Shown: positions 26,112 to 34,667 of the stretch, piece by piece
How the letters are laid out: every line of letters begins with the position of its first letter
Position numbering within the stretch: the stretch's first letter is position 1
Source of the DNA: Kangiellaceae bacterium
GTDB taxonomy: Bacteria > Pseudomonadota > Gammaproteobacteria > Enterobacterales > Kangiellaceae
Direction of reading: 5' to 3'
DNA length: 35,254 nt
Assembly (NCBI GenBank): GCA_019090895.1
Contig: JAHRVB010000014.1
Span: forward strand, 1-35,254
The notes under the pieces: model-generated
Seen by the model: only the letters and a program-made list of their open reading frames with translations
Database searches by the model: none
Told to the model about the DNA's origin: nothing
Program-made: the position numbers and the translations under genes

Positions 26112-26918
26112 TTATCGTGTGATTGCAGAGGGATAATTCGTCGCCCACTTCGCATTGGCTGTCGAGGCTGCTTGCCGAAGCATTGTAGCAACAGATGGAT
26201 CTAGTTGTATGTCACCAGAAGACGCCGGTATATAGTCCGGCAGATCGTTTAGTGAGTGGCCAGATAGCTGCTCAAACATAGTTAGGGCCGCCAAATAAGT
26301 ACCTATCACACTCGGGTGAAAACCATCACCTGCATACAAGCCAATGTCGGGATCCATACTCCAAGCTTCGAGCCACGCTTGTCCAGCTGGGTAGAGCTGA
26401 CCATTGATTTTTACCGCTGCGGTCCAGTATGAGTCAGAAACTCCCGGAAAATCAAAGAAACGTTGTCGTGAAGGCCACACCATATAGAGTGCGGTTTTTG
26501 CGCCAACTTTATCAGCTTCGTCCGAAAATAGCGGTGCATACTCTAACAGATAAGGTCTACCTTCCGTAGCAGAAGGGCCTTGTTGAAGTACAAAAATGTC
26601 CCAACCTTGCCGTCGCATTTGTGCACGAGTTTCTCCGTGTTGCCAATGGTCTGGTAGCCCGTAATTAGGGAGCGTTTGAGATTCAAAATGGCCTACTTCG
26701 ACATCAGCTAAACGCAATAATCGCTCCAGCATCGCTGGTAAATCATTAGAATAGGTTAAGCTATTTCCAATAAATAAAATGTTAAGACCGGCGCTGGGCA
26801 GCGGAGTATTTACGTTAGAGTTAATATCATCAGGTGTGTTCTTATTTGATGAACAGCCGATGATAAGCATCAAGAGAACACACTTTATGCTCTTTATAGT
26901 AATCATAGATTGGACCAT
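26112..26918 (-). CDS. Lipoprotein SGNH/GDSL-family hydrolase
   Basis: The 268-residue product starts with a short leader and lipobox IIGC (Cys22), so it should be anchored in a membrane. An in-frame ATG at 26906 would give a more usual leader length, and neither start has a clear ribosome binding site. SGNH motifs are visible: block I GNSLT with Ser53, block III LQQGPS at about 111-116, and block V GDGFHPS with Asp198 and His201. The catalytic set Ser-Asp-His is therefore complete, and the conserved Gly and Asn of blocks II and III are less clear. It is probably an esterase or acyl-hydrolase acting in the envelope. It is the first gene of a pair with the degenerate alpha/beta-hydrolase-like gene. 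Confidence 0.85.
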   Translation of the reverse strand: MVQSMITIKSIKCVLLMLIIGCSSNKNTPDDINSNVNTPLPSAGLNILFIGNSLTYSNDLPAMLERLLRLADVEVGHFESQTLPNYGLPDHWQHGETRAQMRRQGWDIFVLQQGPSATEGRPYLLEYAPLFSDEADKVGAKTALYMVWPSRQRFFDFPGVSDSYWTAAVKINGQLYPAGQAWLEAWSMDPDIGLYAGDGFHPSVIGTYLAALTMFEQLSGHSLNDLPDYIPASSGDIQLDPSVATMLRQAASTANAKWATNYPSAITR

Positions 26919-27165
26919 ATTACGTCTGTGAGTTGTGCTATAAGATTAGCATCTGAAATCGTTATAAGATCTATTGAAGGAGCAACATCACGACATCATT
27001 CGTTGCCCATCACACAGTCATCACCTGTACATCTAATAATAAGAAACGGATTATAACGGTTTGGTTTATTGGGAAACACCTGGAATGGGTCAATTGAATT
27101 CAGAGCAAGGTAAGTTGAGATGAAGCGATAATAGTTAGTAGAGATTGAAATCGACAGGGAGAATG

Positions 27166-27375
27166 TTAGTTTAAGAAATAGGATTTAATGGAAGACACCC
27201 AGTCGCGAGCTATCAATTTGGTCTCGCGACGAGCGTTGGCGCGAAGCGCCTTTCTAGATTTTTCGTGTGTGGCACTCTTTGTCATTAAGGGATGTTGAAC
27301 AAAAGGATTTCTTGGAGCGCTGATCTGTTGAATAGACTTAGTTTTCTTTTTCTTCTGTCTTTGCGATTTTGCCAT
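27166..27375 (-). CDS. Small basic conserved protein, 69 aa
   Basis: AAGGAAA precedes the ATG at a good distance. The 69-residue product is very basic, with a Lys-rich start (KSQRQKKKKTK) and the stretch RNPFVQHPLMTKSATHEKSRKALRANARRE. That R-N-P-(FY)-V ... H-x-K-x-x-K-A-x-R pattern is found in small proteins of unknown function in several gammaproteobacteria. It has no membrane segment or signal peptide. A nucleic-acid or ribosome association is plausible from charge alone and is not shown. It lies downstream of a strong terminator that isolates it from the RND operon, so it has its own promoter within about 70 bases. Confidence 0.75.
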   Translation of the reverse strand: MAKSQRQKKKKTKSIQQISAPRNPFVQHPLMTKSATHEKSRKALRANARRETKLIARDWVSSIKSYFLN

Positions 27376-27444
27376 AACGTGTTTCCTTATTTAGTGTGCA
27401 TTTAGTTCAGTGTGTTCGTACATAAGTTAAAAAGAAACCTAGCG

Positions 27445-27484
27445 AAAAAAAAGCCCTGAACGGAGGTCCTGTCAGGGCTTTTTA
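27445..27484 (-). terminator. Strong intrinsic terminator after the RND operon
   Basis: AGCCCTGA (27452-27459) pairs with TCAGGGCT (27472-27479), flanked by an A run on one side and a T run on the other, so pairing extends to about 12 bp with a 12-base loop. The minus-strand copy ends in eight T and is the better terminator, placed 212 bases beyond the adaptor gene stop. It can work in both directions. Confidence 0.88.
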
Positions 27485-27696
27485 AAAGGCTATTAGCTGA
27501 CTCGAAAGGTTTCGTAAACCTTCCAAGTAAGAGCATCTGGAAGACTAATTGTTTCGTTTTTTGTTTCTCAAAAATGTCATTCCATAATCTCCTAATTGAA
27601 TAGATACGACTGCTTTGTTGGCGATGATAATACTCACCAAATTTTATTTGTCAAATTATAAATAGATTTATTTTTTAAAATTGATTCATTCCAATT

Positions 27697-28803
27697 TTAT
27701 TTTCCGGCGGTTTGAATAACAACTTTTTGACCTTCGGCTAGTCGTTCAGCGCCCCGAATCGCTACTTGGTCACCGATGTCAATATCGCCTGATACCATTA
27801 CCCAATCGTCTTTTCCTTTGCCAACAGATACTTTTAGTCGCTGGGCAATATTATCATTATTAATTTTAACGACATAGGTTCCATCATTTCTTAAAATGAG
27901 GGCGTCTCGGTGGACGGCGATAGTCATCTGCTTTGATTGAATCGGAATTTCTACTTCAATAAGCTGTCCTGATGACCAAACTTCATTACCTTGGTTTGGT
28001 ACAGCAATTCTCATTTCAAAAGTTTGCGATAGAGGATCTGCTGCCGGAATAATAGTTGTGGCAGATGACTGAAGCGAATATATGTTAGTGTCATCTTGGC
28101 GCGAAGAAAGTGTGACTGGTGTTCCAGATTTGGTATAAGTCAAATATTTTATCGGTACAAAGACTCTGATTTCTAATCGTTTTGTATCAACCATTTGTAC
28201 GAGAACATCACTTCGTGTGACGTCGTATCCCTTACGTTTTAGACGCTGGGTGATGACACCTTCGAACGGCGCAGTGATTGTAGCTCGATTAAGTTCTTGG
28301 TTGATTTGTTTTAGTTGTAATTCTGCGATTTCAAGATCTGAATGTGCCAGTTCCACTTGAGATTGTGTTCGCTCAAACTGTAGTTGTGAAGTGTTGTTTT
28401 TAATGCGCAGTTCACTCTGACGCCTAAGTTCTTTGTTAAGATAATCCAAATTAATTCTTGCTCGCTTGTGTTGCGCCTTTCTTTCCGCTTGTCGAAGTTG
28501 TAGAGGAAGCAACTCTACCTGTGCAACCAGTTCATCTTTCTTTAGGTAAGTTCCGGGTTCAGCGACCCATTCTAATCGGCCATTAACACCAGCCGTTAGT
28601 TCTAATTGATTTTGGCTGTAGACAGTTCCCAAAATTTTCATACTTGGTCGTTGATTGAGTACTCTCACTTTTTCTACCTTTACTGGGCTTGGTAGGGGGG
28701 GCGCTGAGAGTTCACTAGCAAGTCCTTTAGAAGGTGAAATGACAGCCGTAAGCATCAAAGCCAATGCTGCTAAGTTTAGTTTTCGATGCACGGTATCAGT
28801 CAT
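27697..28803 (-). CDS. RND efflux periplasmic adaptor (membrane fusion protein)
   Basis: The 368-residue product bridges an inner-membrane RND pump to an outer-membrane channel. A signal peptide (about 1-28) has no lipobox. The lipoyl-like half motif GVNGRLEWVAEPGTYLKKDELVAQVE (split by the family's long hairpin) is followed by a coiled-coil hairpin (about 95-170). The second half motif ITAPFEGVITQRLKRKGYDVTRSDVLVQMVD comes next, then a beta-barrel domain (RLEIRVFVPIKYL) and a membrane-proximal domain (VAIRGAERLAEGQKV). It is the second gene of the operon, 111 bases after the pump gene, an unusual order since the adaptor usually comes first. The gap is long enough for a separate ribosome site or promoter. 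No outer-membrane channel gene is nearby. Confidence 0.92.
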   Translation of the reverse strand: MTDTVHRKLNLAALALMLTAVISPSKGLASELSAPPLPSPVKVEKVRVLNQRPSMKILGTVYSQNQLELTAGVNGRLEWVAEPGTYLKKDELVAQVELLPLQLRQAERKAQHKRARINLDYLNKELRRQSELRIKNNTSQLQFERTQSQVELAHSDLEIAELQLKQINQELNRATITAPFEGVITQRLKRKGYDVTRSDVLVQMVDTKRLEIRVFVPIKYLTYTKSGTPVTLSSRQDDTNIYSLQSSATTIIPAADPLSQTFEMRIAVPNQGNEVWSSGQLIEVEIPIQSKQMTIAVHRDALILRNDGTYVVKINNDNIAQRLKVSVGKGKDDWVMVSGDIDIGDQVAIRGAERLAEGQKVVIQTAGK

Positions 28804-28914
28804 AGTCTTGTCTCGTTAGGTGCTCTAACCAATCAGATAAATTATTCTTTAGATACAAAATAAATCTTAATCAGTTTTATTGCTAGTTAGTTGCGATTAG
28901 CTGGAAGTTTATCG

Positions 28915-31900
28915 TCAATTGGTTACTTTGTTTTCGAGTAGTTGGTTCTGTATTTTGAAGTTTAGTTTCAGTTGCAAAAAGCTAGGCATTAGTACTAATG
29001 TAAATACTGCGCTAATTGCCATTCCACCAACTATCACAGTCGCTAAACCCCTATAAATTTCGGAGCCAACACCAGGGATTAACACTAACGGTAACATTCC
29101 AAATAGACTCGTGAGTGTGCTCATATAAACTGGCCTTGCTCTTATCTTTATGGCTAACTTAACCGCTTCGGCTTGAGTTACGCCTTGGTTTTCAGCTATT
29201 CTAGTTTGGTCAACAAGTAAAATCGCATTATTTACTACTAATCCCAGTAAAATAATAAATCCGATCATGGTTAAAAGATCGAGCGACTGAAAAGTAAATA
29301 GATTTAAAACTGCCAGTGCGATTACTCCGCCAGCCACAGCGAGTGGCATTACAAGCAAAACAATCAAACTATCTTTCGCCGATTTAAATAGCGCTGTCAT
29401 CAGTAGAAATAAAATCATTATCGCCAACATGAAGTTGTATCCCATATCGCTGATTGCATCGGCCATTTTATTTGCATTACCGCTGAGTTGCAGACTTGCA
29501 TTGGGTGGAAGTACTTTGCTAATTTCTGGAAGAACCGAATTGTTGATGATTTCCATTGCTTGCTGCAAACTCATATTTTCTGGTGGTGAAATGTTGATGC
29601 TTATCGTTCGTTTACCGTTGACTCTAAGCAATTGAGTTGGTCCCACAGTACGTTTTATTTTTACCAGTTCACCAACGCTCTGAGTTCCAGAAAGGGGTGT
29701 GTAAATTGGCAAGTTTGCCAGTTCGTCAGGGCTTTGCCATTTTTCGCCCTTAAGAATCACATCGAGTCGATCATTGCCGTCGAAATACTCTCCCACAAAT
29801 AGACCACCAGTGAATGCTCTAATGTTGTTAGCGACTTGACGTCGAGTGAGGCCTGATTGGCTGATCCGTCGATCATTAGGAATAAGTTCAAGCTCAGGCT
29901 CCGCCAATTGAAGCCCAGGAAATGGCTGAGCCGTAGACTTGGGCATCACCTGATTAATGATGGTTAGACCGAGCTGAGCCGATTCCATTAAGCTTTCTAT
30001 ATCAGGTCCTTGCAAATCAATTCGAACGGAGCGACCGTTTCCTCCGGCACCAACATTAATCATTGACCCTCTAAACAAAAATACTTGAGTATCGGGTAGA
30101 TCGTGTAACACTTGAGTACGAACAACTTGCATAAGTTCTTCAACATTTTGTGGATCATCTGAATAAATAAATCCACCACTGTTACCACCGCCAAAGGCAT
30201 AGAAGTTATAGCTTTTGATTTTAGGGCTCATTTCTCCACGATAGTAGGGTTCTAGGCGAGCTTTCACCTTATCGGCTAATTCTGTTTCTAGAAATGCGAG
30301 ATTACCTCCAGGCGGTGTATTCAGTGAAAAGAAGAAACCATCAATAGGGGCTCTAGGCATAAAGTCGGATCGTGGTAGCATGGTTATGGTTGTTATGGCG
30401 GAACCTCCAAGCAATCCAATCACCCACAACCAACGTTTTAAATTCGTATTAGTAATGGTCATAATGACATCGGAAAGTCTTTCCCAGAAATGTTGAAACC
30501 GATCTTTTACAGTCAGCTCCTTAAGTACATAGGAACTAATCACTGGCATTACGGTGATTGCCGTGACTAAGGAGGCTACCACCGCAATTGAAAGGGTCAT
30601 TGCCAAGTCTGAAAATAGCTGACCTTCAATTCCTTTCATGGTTAATATCGGTAGGAAAATAGCCACACTGGTTGCTGTCGACGCGAATAGTGCGCCGGTC
30701 ACTTGCCTGGCTCCTTTTTGCACAGCTTGTTTGGTTGAAAGTCCTTCGCTTCTGAGCCTTACAATGTTCTCTTGGACAATAATTGCGGCGTCCAACACAA
30801 GGCCCACAGAAAATGCCAATCCAGCCAATGAAATTACATTAAGACTACGATCGAACCAACTGAGAGTTAAAAATGCCACCGCCAAAGATATTGGAATTGT
30901 CAATGCGATTATCAGCGTTGGTTTGATTCCTCTAAGAAAAAACCAGAGAATAGCCAATGCAAGAAGAACGCCGAGTCCTAGATTACCTTTCACTAAATTG
31001 AGGGAGTTTCGTATATGTACTGAAGCATCGAAACTTAAATCAATAGCGAGACCAACTTCGTTTAGCGCACCACTATTTAGCTCGATAATCGCTTTATTTA
31101 TTTGGTCCAGAACTTCGACAGTATTAGAATTGCTAGCCCGCTGAATGGTAATGTAATATCCAGGAGCGCCGTTTCTAAGAGTGAAACCAAATCTATCCTG
31201 CAGCTTTTCTGCGACTGTCGCGACATCTTTGAGTTGAATGGGTCGATTATTATTGTAACCGACAATCATGTCTTCCAAGTTATTGACATCATACTGGCCG
31301 GCAAACCGGACTGTGTAATTTCTGCGACCAACTTCTGCAAAGCCCCCAGACACATTGGAAGATTGCGAAATGGTTGAACCAATATCACCAACTTGCAAAC
31401 TAAGAGCTGCTAATTTGTAAGGATCAAATTCAATTCTTAGTTCTCTTTGTCTTTGACTATTTAAATTGATTCGACCAACACCAGGAATTCGTGCGAATCT
31501 TGGTTCGACCACATCGTCAATAAGCTTTTGATAAACAGTAATATCCTCAATGTCCACGCCATCTAGCGGTCGGATAAGTAGTGACGCTGCGTTAGGCGCT
31601 TGTGGGCCATTTCCAGCAGAGGAGACTACCGGTTCGCTAGCATCCAGAGGTAAGGGTGGGGCTTGGTTTAAGCTGTTTAGCACATCTAACATTGCTTGCT
31701 GCATATCAGCGCCGACATCAAATGTAAGGCTTATATTGCCGAAACCTTGGTTGATATTAGTCGAAATATCAACGACACCTTGGGTATTCTTTACAACGTT
31801 TTCGAGTGGTTCTATGATCACAGATTCGATTTCTTCAGGAGCAGCAGAGCGCCATCCGGTAGAAATATTGATTTGTGGTTGTTGAATATCTGGGGTTAAT

Positions 31901-32004
31901 TGAATGGGGAGTTGGATTGCACTTAGTAATCCAAAAATCAATACTAGTAGTGCGATGACTAACACCGCGGCAGGATTTTTTAATGAGGAGCGAGTAAAGT
32001 TCAT
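28915..32004 (-). CDS. RND efflux pump, inner-membrane permease
   Basis: At 1029 residues this is a full-length AcrB/HAE-type pump with the usual two halves of six membrane helices and two large periplasmic loops. The start MNFTRSSLKNPAAVLV and PIQLTPDIQQPQI are typical. In the fourth helix GLVLDAAIIVQEN keeps Asp405 (AcrB Asp407) but has Ala406 where AcrB has Asp408. In the tenth helix GLVVNNAILLVDQTR has Asn925 where AcrB has Lys940. The proton path is therefore of the single-Asp kind also seen in other RND branches, and substrate range cannot be read from sequence. It is the first gene of a pump-adaptor operon and is separated from the S9 peptidase gene by a terminator. Confidence 0.93.
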   Translation of the reverse strand: MNFTRSSLKNPAAVLVIALLVLIFGLLSAIQLPIQLTPDIQQPQINISTGWRSAAPEEIESVIIEPLENVVKNTQGVVDISTNINQGFGNISLTFDVGADMQQAMLDVLNSLNQAPPLPLDASEPVVSSAGNGPQAPNAASLLIRPLDGVDIEDITVYQKLIDDVVEPRFARIPGVGRINLNSQRQRELRIEFDPYKLAALSLQVGDIGSTISQSSNVSGGFAEVGRRNYTVRFAGQYDVNNLEDMIVGYNNNRPIQLKDVATVAEKLQDRFGFTLRNGAPGYYITIQRASNSNTVEVLDQINKAIIELNSGALNEVGLAIDLSFDASVHIRNSLNLVKGNLGLGVLLALAILWFFLRGIKPTLIIALTIPISLAVAFLTLSWFDRSLNVISLAGLAFSVGLVLDAAIIVQENIVRLRSEGLSTKQAVQKGARQVTGALFASTATSVAIFLPILTMKGIEGQLFSDLAMTLSIAVVASLVTAITVMPVISSYVLKELTVKDRFQHFWERLSDVIMTITNTNLKRWLWVIGLLGGSAITTITMLPRSDFMPRAPIDGFFFSLNTPPGGNLAFLETELADKVKARLEPYYRGEMSPKIKSYNFYAFGGGNSGGFIYSDDPQNVEELMQVVRTQVLHDLPDTQVFLFRGSMINVGAGGNGRSVRIDLQGPDIESLMESAQLGLTIINQVMPKSTAQPFPGLQLAEPELELIPNDRRISQSGLTRRQVANNIRAFTGGLFVGEYFDGNDRLDVILKGEKWQSPDELANLPIYTPLSGTQSVGELVKIKRTVGPTQLLRVNGKRTISINISPPENMSLQQAMEIINNSVLPEISKVLPPNASLQLSGNANKMADAISDMGYNFMLAIMILFLLMTALFKSAKDSLIVLLVMPLAVAGGVIALAVLNLFTFQSLDLLTMIGFIILLGLVVNNAILLVDQTRIAENQGVTQAEAVKLAIKIRARPVYMSTLTSLFGMLPLVLIPGVGSEIYRGLATVIVGGMAISAVFTLVLMPSFLQLKLNFKIQNQLLENKVTN

Positions 32005-32168
32005 CGTTAATGTCCAGATTTAAAACTGTGATAATTCTGAACCTAAGGTTGGAAAAATGCTTATTGATTAGTGTGTCATTCAAGAGTGAAGTGTAACAAG
32101 CAATTTCTACTTCGAATATCTGAAAGATAAGTTGAATCCGCAACAGCTCAACTCTTAATGCGGCCAAT

Positions 32169-32203
32169 AAAAAAGCCAAGGCCTTGTCTGGTCTTGGCTT
32201 TTG
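32169..32203 (-). terminator. Intrinsic terminator after the S9 peptidase gene
   Basis: AAAAGCCAAG (32171-32180) pairs with CTTGGCTTTT (32193-32202) around a 12-base loop. On the minus strand the stem ends in a T-rich run (TTTTTTATT). It lies 22 bases past the stop codon of the peptidase gene and insulates it from the RND operon. Confidence 0.85.
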
Positions 32204-32223
32204 ATGTTTTGGTCAATTGATAG

Positions 32224-34164
32224 CTATTTAAGATGCTTAGCTAAGAATTTTTCCATTTTTTGATAAAGTTCAATTCGGTTTTCTTCCTTTCTGAATCCAT
32301 GACCTTCATTTTTCTTCATAATCCATTCGTCATCGTTTAGCGTTATTCCTCTATCTTCGAGAGCATCTCTAAGATCTGTAGCGTGTTGTTTAACGACTCG
32401 AGGATCTTTCGCACCTTGAACGATCATTAATGGTGCTTTGATTTTATCAACGTGCGCAAGTGGCGACATTCTATTCATTAACTCTTTATCGTCAGGATCA
32501 CCGATTTGAACTTTCATTAGCTCTTTCGCTGGTTCCCAATGCTTAGGCATCGAATCGAATAGTAAGCCAATATCAGTCACGCCAACGTAGTTAATCCCAC
32601 ACTTATATAACTCGGGTGTAAAGGTTAATCCCGCCATTGTTGCGTAACCACCATAGCTCGCGCCATAGATGCATACTCTATCAGGGTCTGCTATTCCTTG
32701 ATCAACGAGGTACTTTACTGCGTCAGTAAGGTCGTTTTGCATCTCCGCGCCCCATTTACCGCCGTAACCGGCTTGTTCAAAACTTCGACCATACCCGCCG
32801 GAACCGCGATAATTAACTTGTACTGTCGCGTAACCACGACTAGCGAAGAATTGGTGCTCAGGGTTATAACCCCAGAAATCTCTTACCCCAAATGGACCAC
32901 CATGTGGATTAATGATTAGAGGAAGCTTCTTACCATCAGTGTGTTTTGGAACGGTTAAATAACCACGGATGGTTAGGCCATCGCGACTAGTGAAGCGAAT
33001 AGGCTCCATCGGTGACATATCTTTAGGATTGATTGCTTTAGTCACAGAAAGTAAAAAGTTAACTTTTCCAGTATTCTTATTGTATAGATAATAATTACCC
33101 GGGTCTTCGTCGTCATTCACCATTAATACTTGCAACATCTCATCTTCTGATTGACTTGAAATATTGACTCTCTTTCCTGGAAATGCATCAGACAGCATCT
33201 TTAATTGCTTTTCAGTTGCTTTGTCGAAGTAGACAGAAGTAGGGTAGTCTGCAAAATAACTAACACCCAATAATTTTTGTTGTTTACGAGACATGATGAG
33301 CCCACCGACATCAACTTCGTCATGTGCATAAATCATTTCACCAAGTTTGTTTGTTTCTGGATCAAACTTATAAATAGCGTTACGGTCGCGCCCAATATTT
33401 GAGGCGACATATAGAGTCTTATTATCGAAATCAAAAGTGAGTGGATTCAGTCCTTCGTCATGGACATTAAATTCTCTCAATACTTTGAAGTCTTTCTCAC
33501 CTTTACCCTTGTAGTGAAATTGTCCTTTTAGCCCATTTAATGATACAGCACCTCGAACATCTCCATCATTATCGACCAACCAATTGCTAACGTCGCCAGG
33601 GTTTTTAGCAATTATTTTCATCTTTGGATTTTTCTTTCTTTTATCACTCCAGCGACTATCTAAAGGAAGCTTATATAAGTCCGGAGCTTTTACGTTTCTT
33701 TGATTGAATTGAACTAAAATATGGTCTGGATCATTTGGAAGTTGATGAACAATCGAAGCCGTTCTAATTCCTGATGAACCAACTGAAGAACCAACGAGTG
33801 TTTTTATTTTTGCCTTACCTTTCCTATTGACAGAAAATAGGCTAAATGCCTCATTTCCGTCACTATCCATAGTGAAGATCAATGTATCATTATTGGCCCA
33901 AAAAAATCCTGCTATATCCTGTTTTTTTAATCCTGTAAGAGGACGAGGGTTTTTTAGACCTTCGACTTCCATTATCAATATATTACGTCTTTCGCCCACT
34001 GGCGAAAGGACTGCCAGGTATTTGCCATTGGGTGATAGCTGTAGACTAGTGAAAGAAGGATTCTTAAAAAAGTCCTTCACGGGTATATCTGCGGGATTAG
34101 CTGATATTTGCTGTACAACTAAAGCAAATAATAGCAATGCGCTTATTCTTTTAAGCAGGTTCAT
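32224..34164 (-). CDS. Secreted S9-family prolyl-oligopeptidase-type serine peptidase
   Basis: The 646-residue product has a signal peptide (about 1-22, ending QQISA) and so acts outside the cytoplasm. A beta-propeller (about 30-375, e.g. SPNGKYLAVLSP) caps a C-terminal alpha/beta-hydrolase domain (about 390-645) with HGGPFG as the oxyanion region, YGASYGGYA with Ser503, AKDPRV with Asp587 and NEGHGF with His622, a complete triad. The architecture fits S9C acylaminoacyl/dipeptidyl peptidases, which cleave short peptides; the exact specificity is not readable. GAGGA lies eight bases before the ATG. It is monocistronic, diverges from rimO by about 500 bases, and ends at a terminator. Confidence 0.93.
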   Translation of the reverse strand: MNLLKRISALLLFALVVQQISANPADIPVKDFFKNPSFTSLQLSPNGKYLAVLSPVGERRNILIMEVEGLKNPRPLTGLKKQDIAGFFWANNDTLIFTMDSDGNEAFSLFSVNRKGKAKIKTLVGSSVGSSGIRTASIVHQLPNDPDHILVQFNQRNVKAPDLYKLPLDSRWSDKRKKNPKMKIIAKNPGDVSNWLVDNDGDVRGAVSLNGLKGQFHYKGKGEKDFKVLREFNVHDEGLNPLTFDFDNKTLYVASNIGRDRNAIYKFDPETNKLGEMIYAHDEVDVGGLIMSRKQQKLLGVSYFADYPTSVYFDKATEKQLKMLSDAFPGKRVNISSQSEDEMLQVLMVNDDEDPGNYYLYNKNTGKVNFLLSVTKAINPKDMSPMEPIRFTSRDGLTIRGYLTVPKHTDGKKLPLIINPHGGPFGVRDFWGYNPEHQFFASRGYATVQVNYRGSGGYGRSFEQAGYGGKWGAEMQNDLTDAVKYLVDQGIADPDRVCIYGASYGGYATMAGLTFTPELYKCGINYVGVTDIGLLFDSMPKHWEPAKELMKVQIGDPDDKELMNRMSPLAHVDKIKAPLMIVQGAKDPRVVKQHATDLRDALEDRGITLNDDEWIMKKNEGHGFRKEENRIELYQKMEKFLAKHLK

Positions 34165-34667
34165 TGTTATTGATCCTCAATGTTATTTAAGATGGTGTTT
34201 TAACAACGGGAAAGTTTAACAATTTGCATTCGAATGAAGCAAATATATGGCGCTATATTTTGTTTCTAAAGATGTGTGATTTTATTGGTCAGTATTTGTG
34301 CATAGTTCTGACTAATTGGACTGTTCATGTCGAATTGAAGTATCTGGTCTAGTTAGTTATCATGTTGATATTAATACATATATATCCTTATTTTTTAATT
34401 TACTATGGCGACTTAACTTCATTCTATCTTATCGACAGACTAGTGCTTTTACCCAACCGTCAACACCAATAAAAATAAAAAATTGGTAATATTACCATGG
34501 TAGCTCTGCTACAGCTCCAAAAACTCTATATTAATTTCACTCATTTCTTGCGAAGTTATGACCTCTTTTCATCGGGCCACAACTCGTTATATCAGGTATA
34601 ATGCGCCTCAATTTATCGGCTTAGTCATTTTTTAAGGAAGTGATAAACTCTTATTGTAGGGCAATTT
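34165..34667. other. Divergent intergenic region with palindromes
   Basis: This 503-base AT-rich region holds no gene that I can support. A perfect 14-base palindrome TGGTAATATTACCA is at 34484-34497, and a five-pair hairpin GTAGC-TCT-GCTAC follows near 34499-34511. Both could be regulator sites for the flanking peptidase or rimO genes. The remainder shows only AT-rich promoter-like sequence. Confidence 0.4.
34598..34603 (+). promoter_or_regulatory. Consensus -10 element before rimO
   Basis: TATAAT sits 64 bases upstream of the rimO ATG. No good -35 element is at the 17-base spacing (the hexamer there is GGGCCA), so it may depend on other contacts or an activator. Confidence 0.45.

Noticed and set aside
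30638..31144. Long plus-strand frame of 168 codons
   Set aside because: It lies wholly antisense within the RND pump gene and its composition is what a mirrored coding strand gives.
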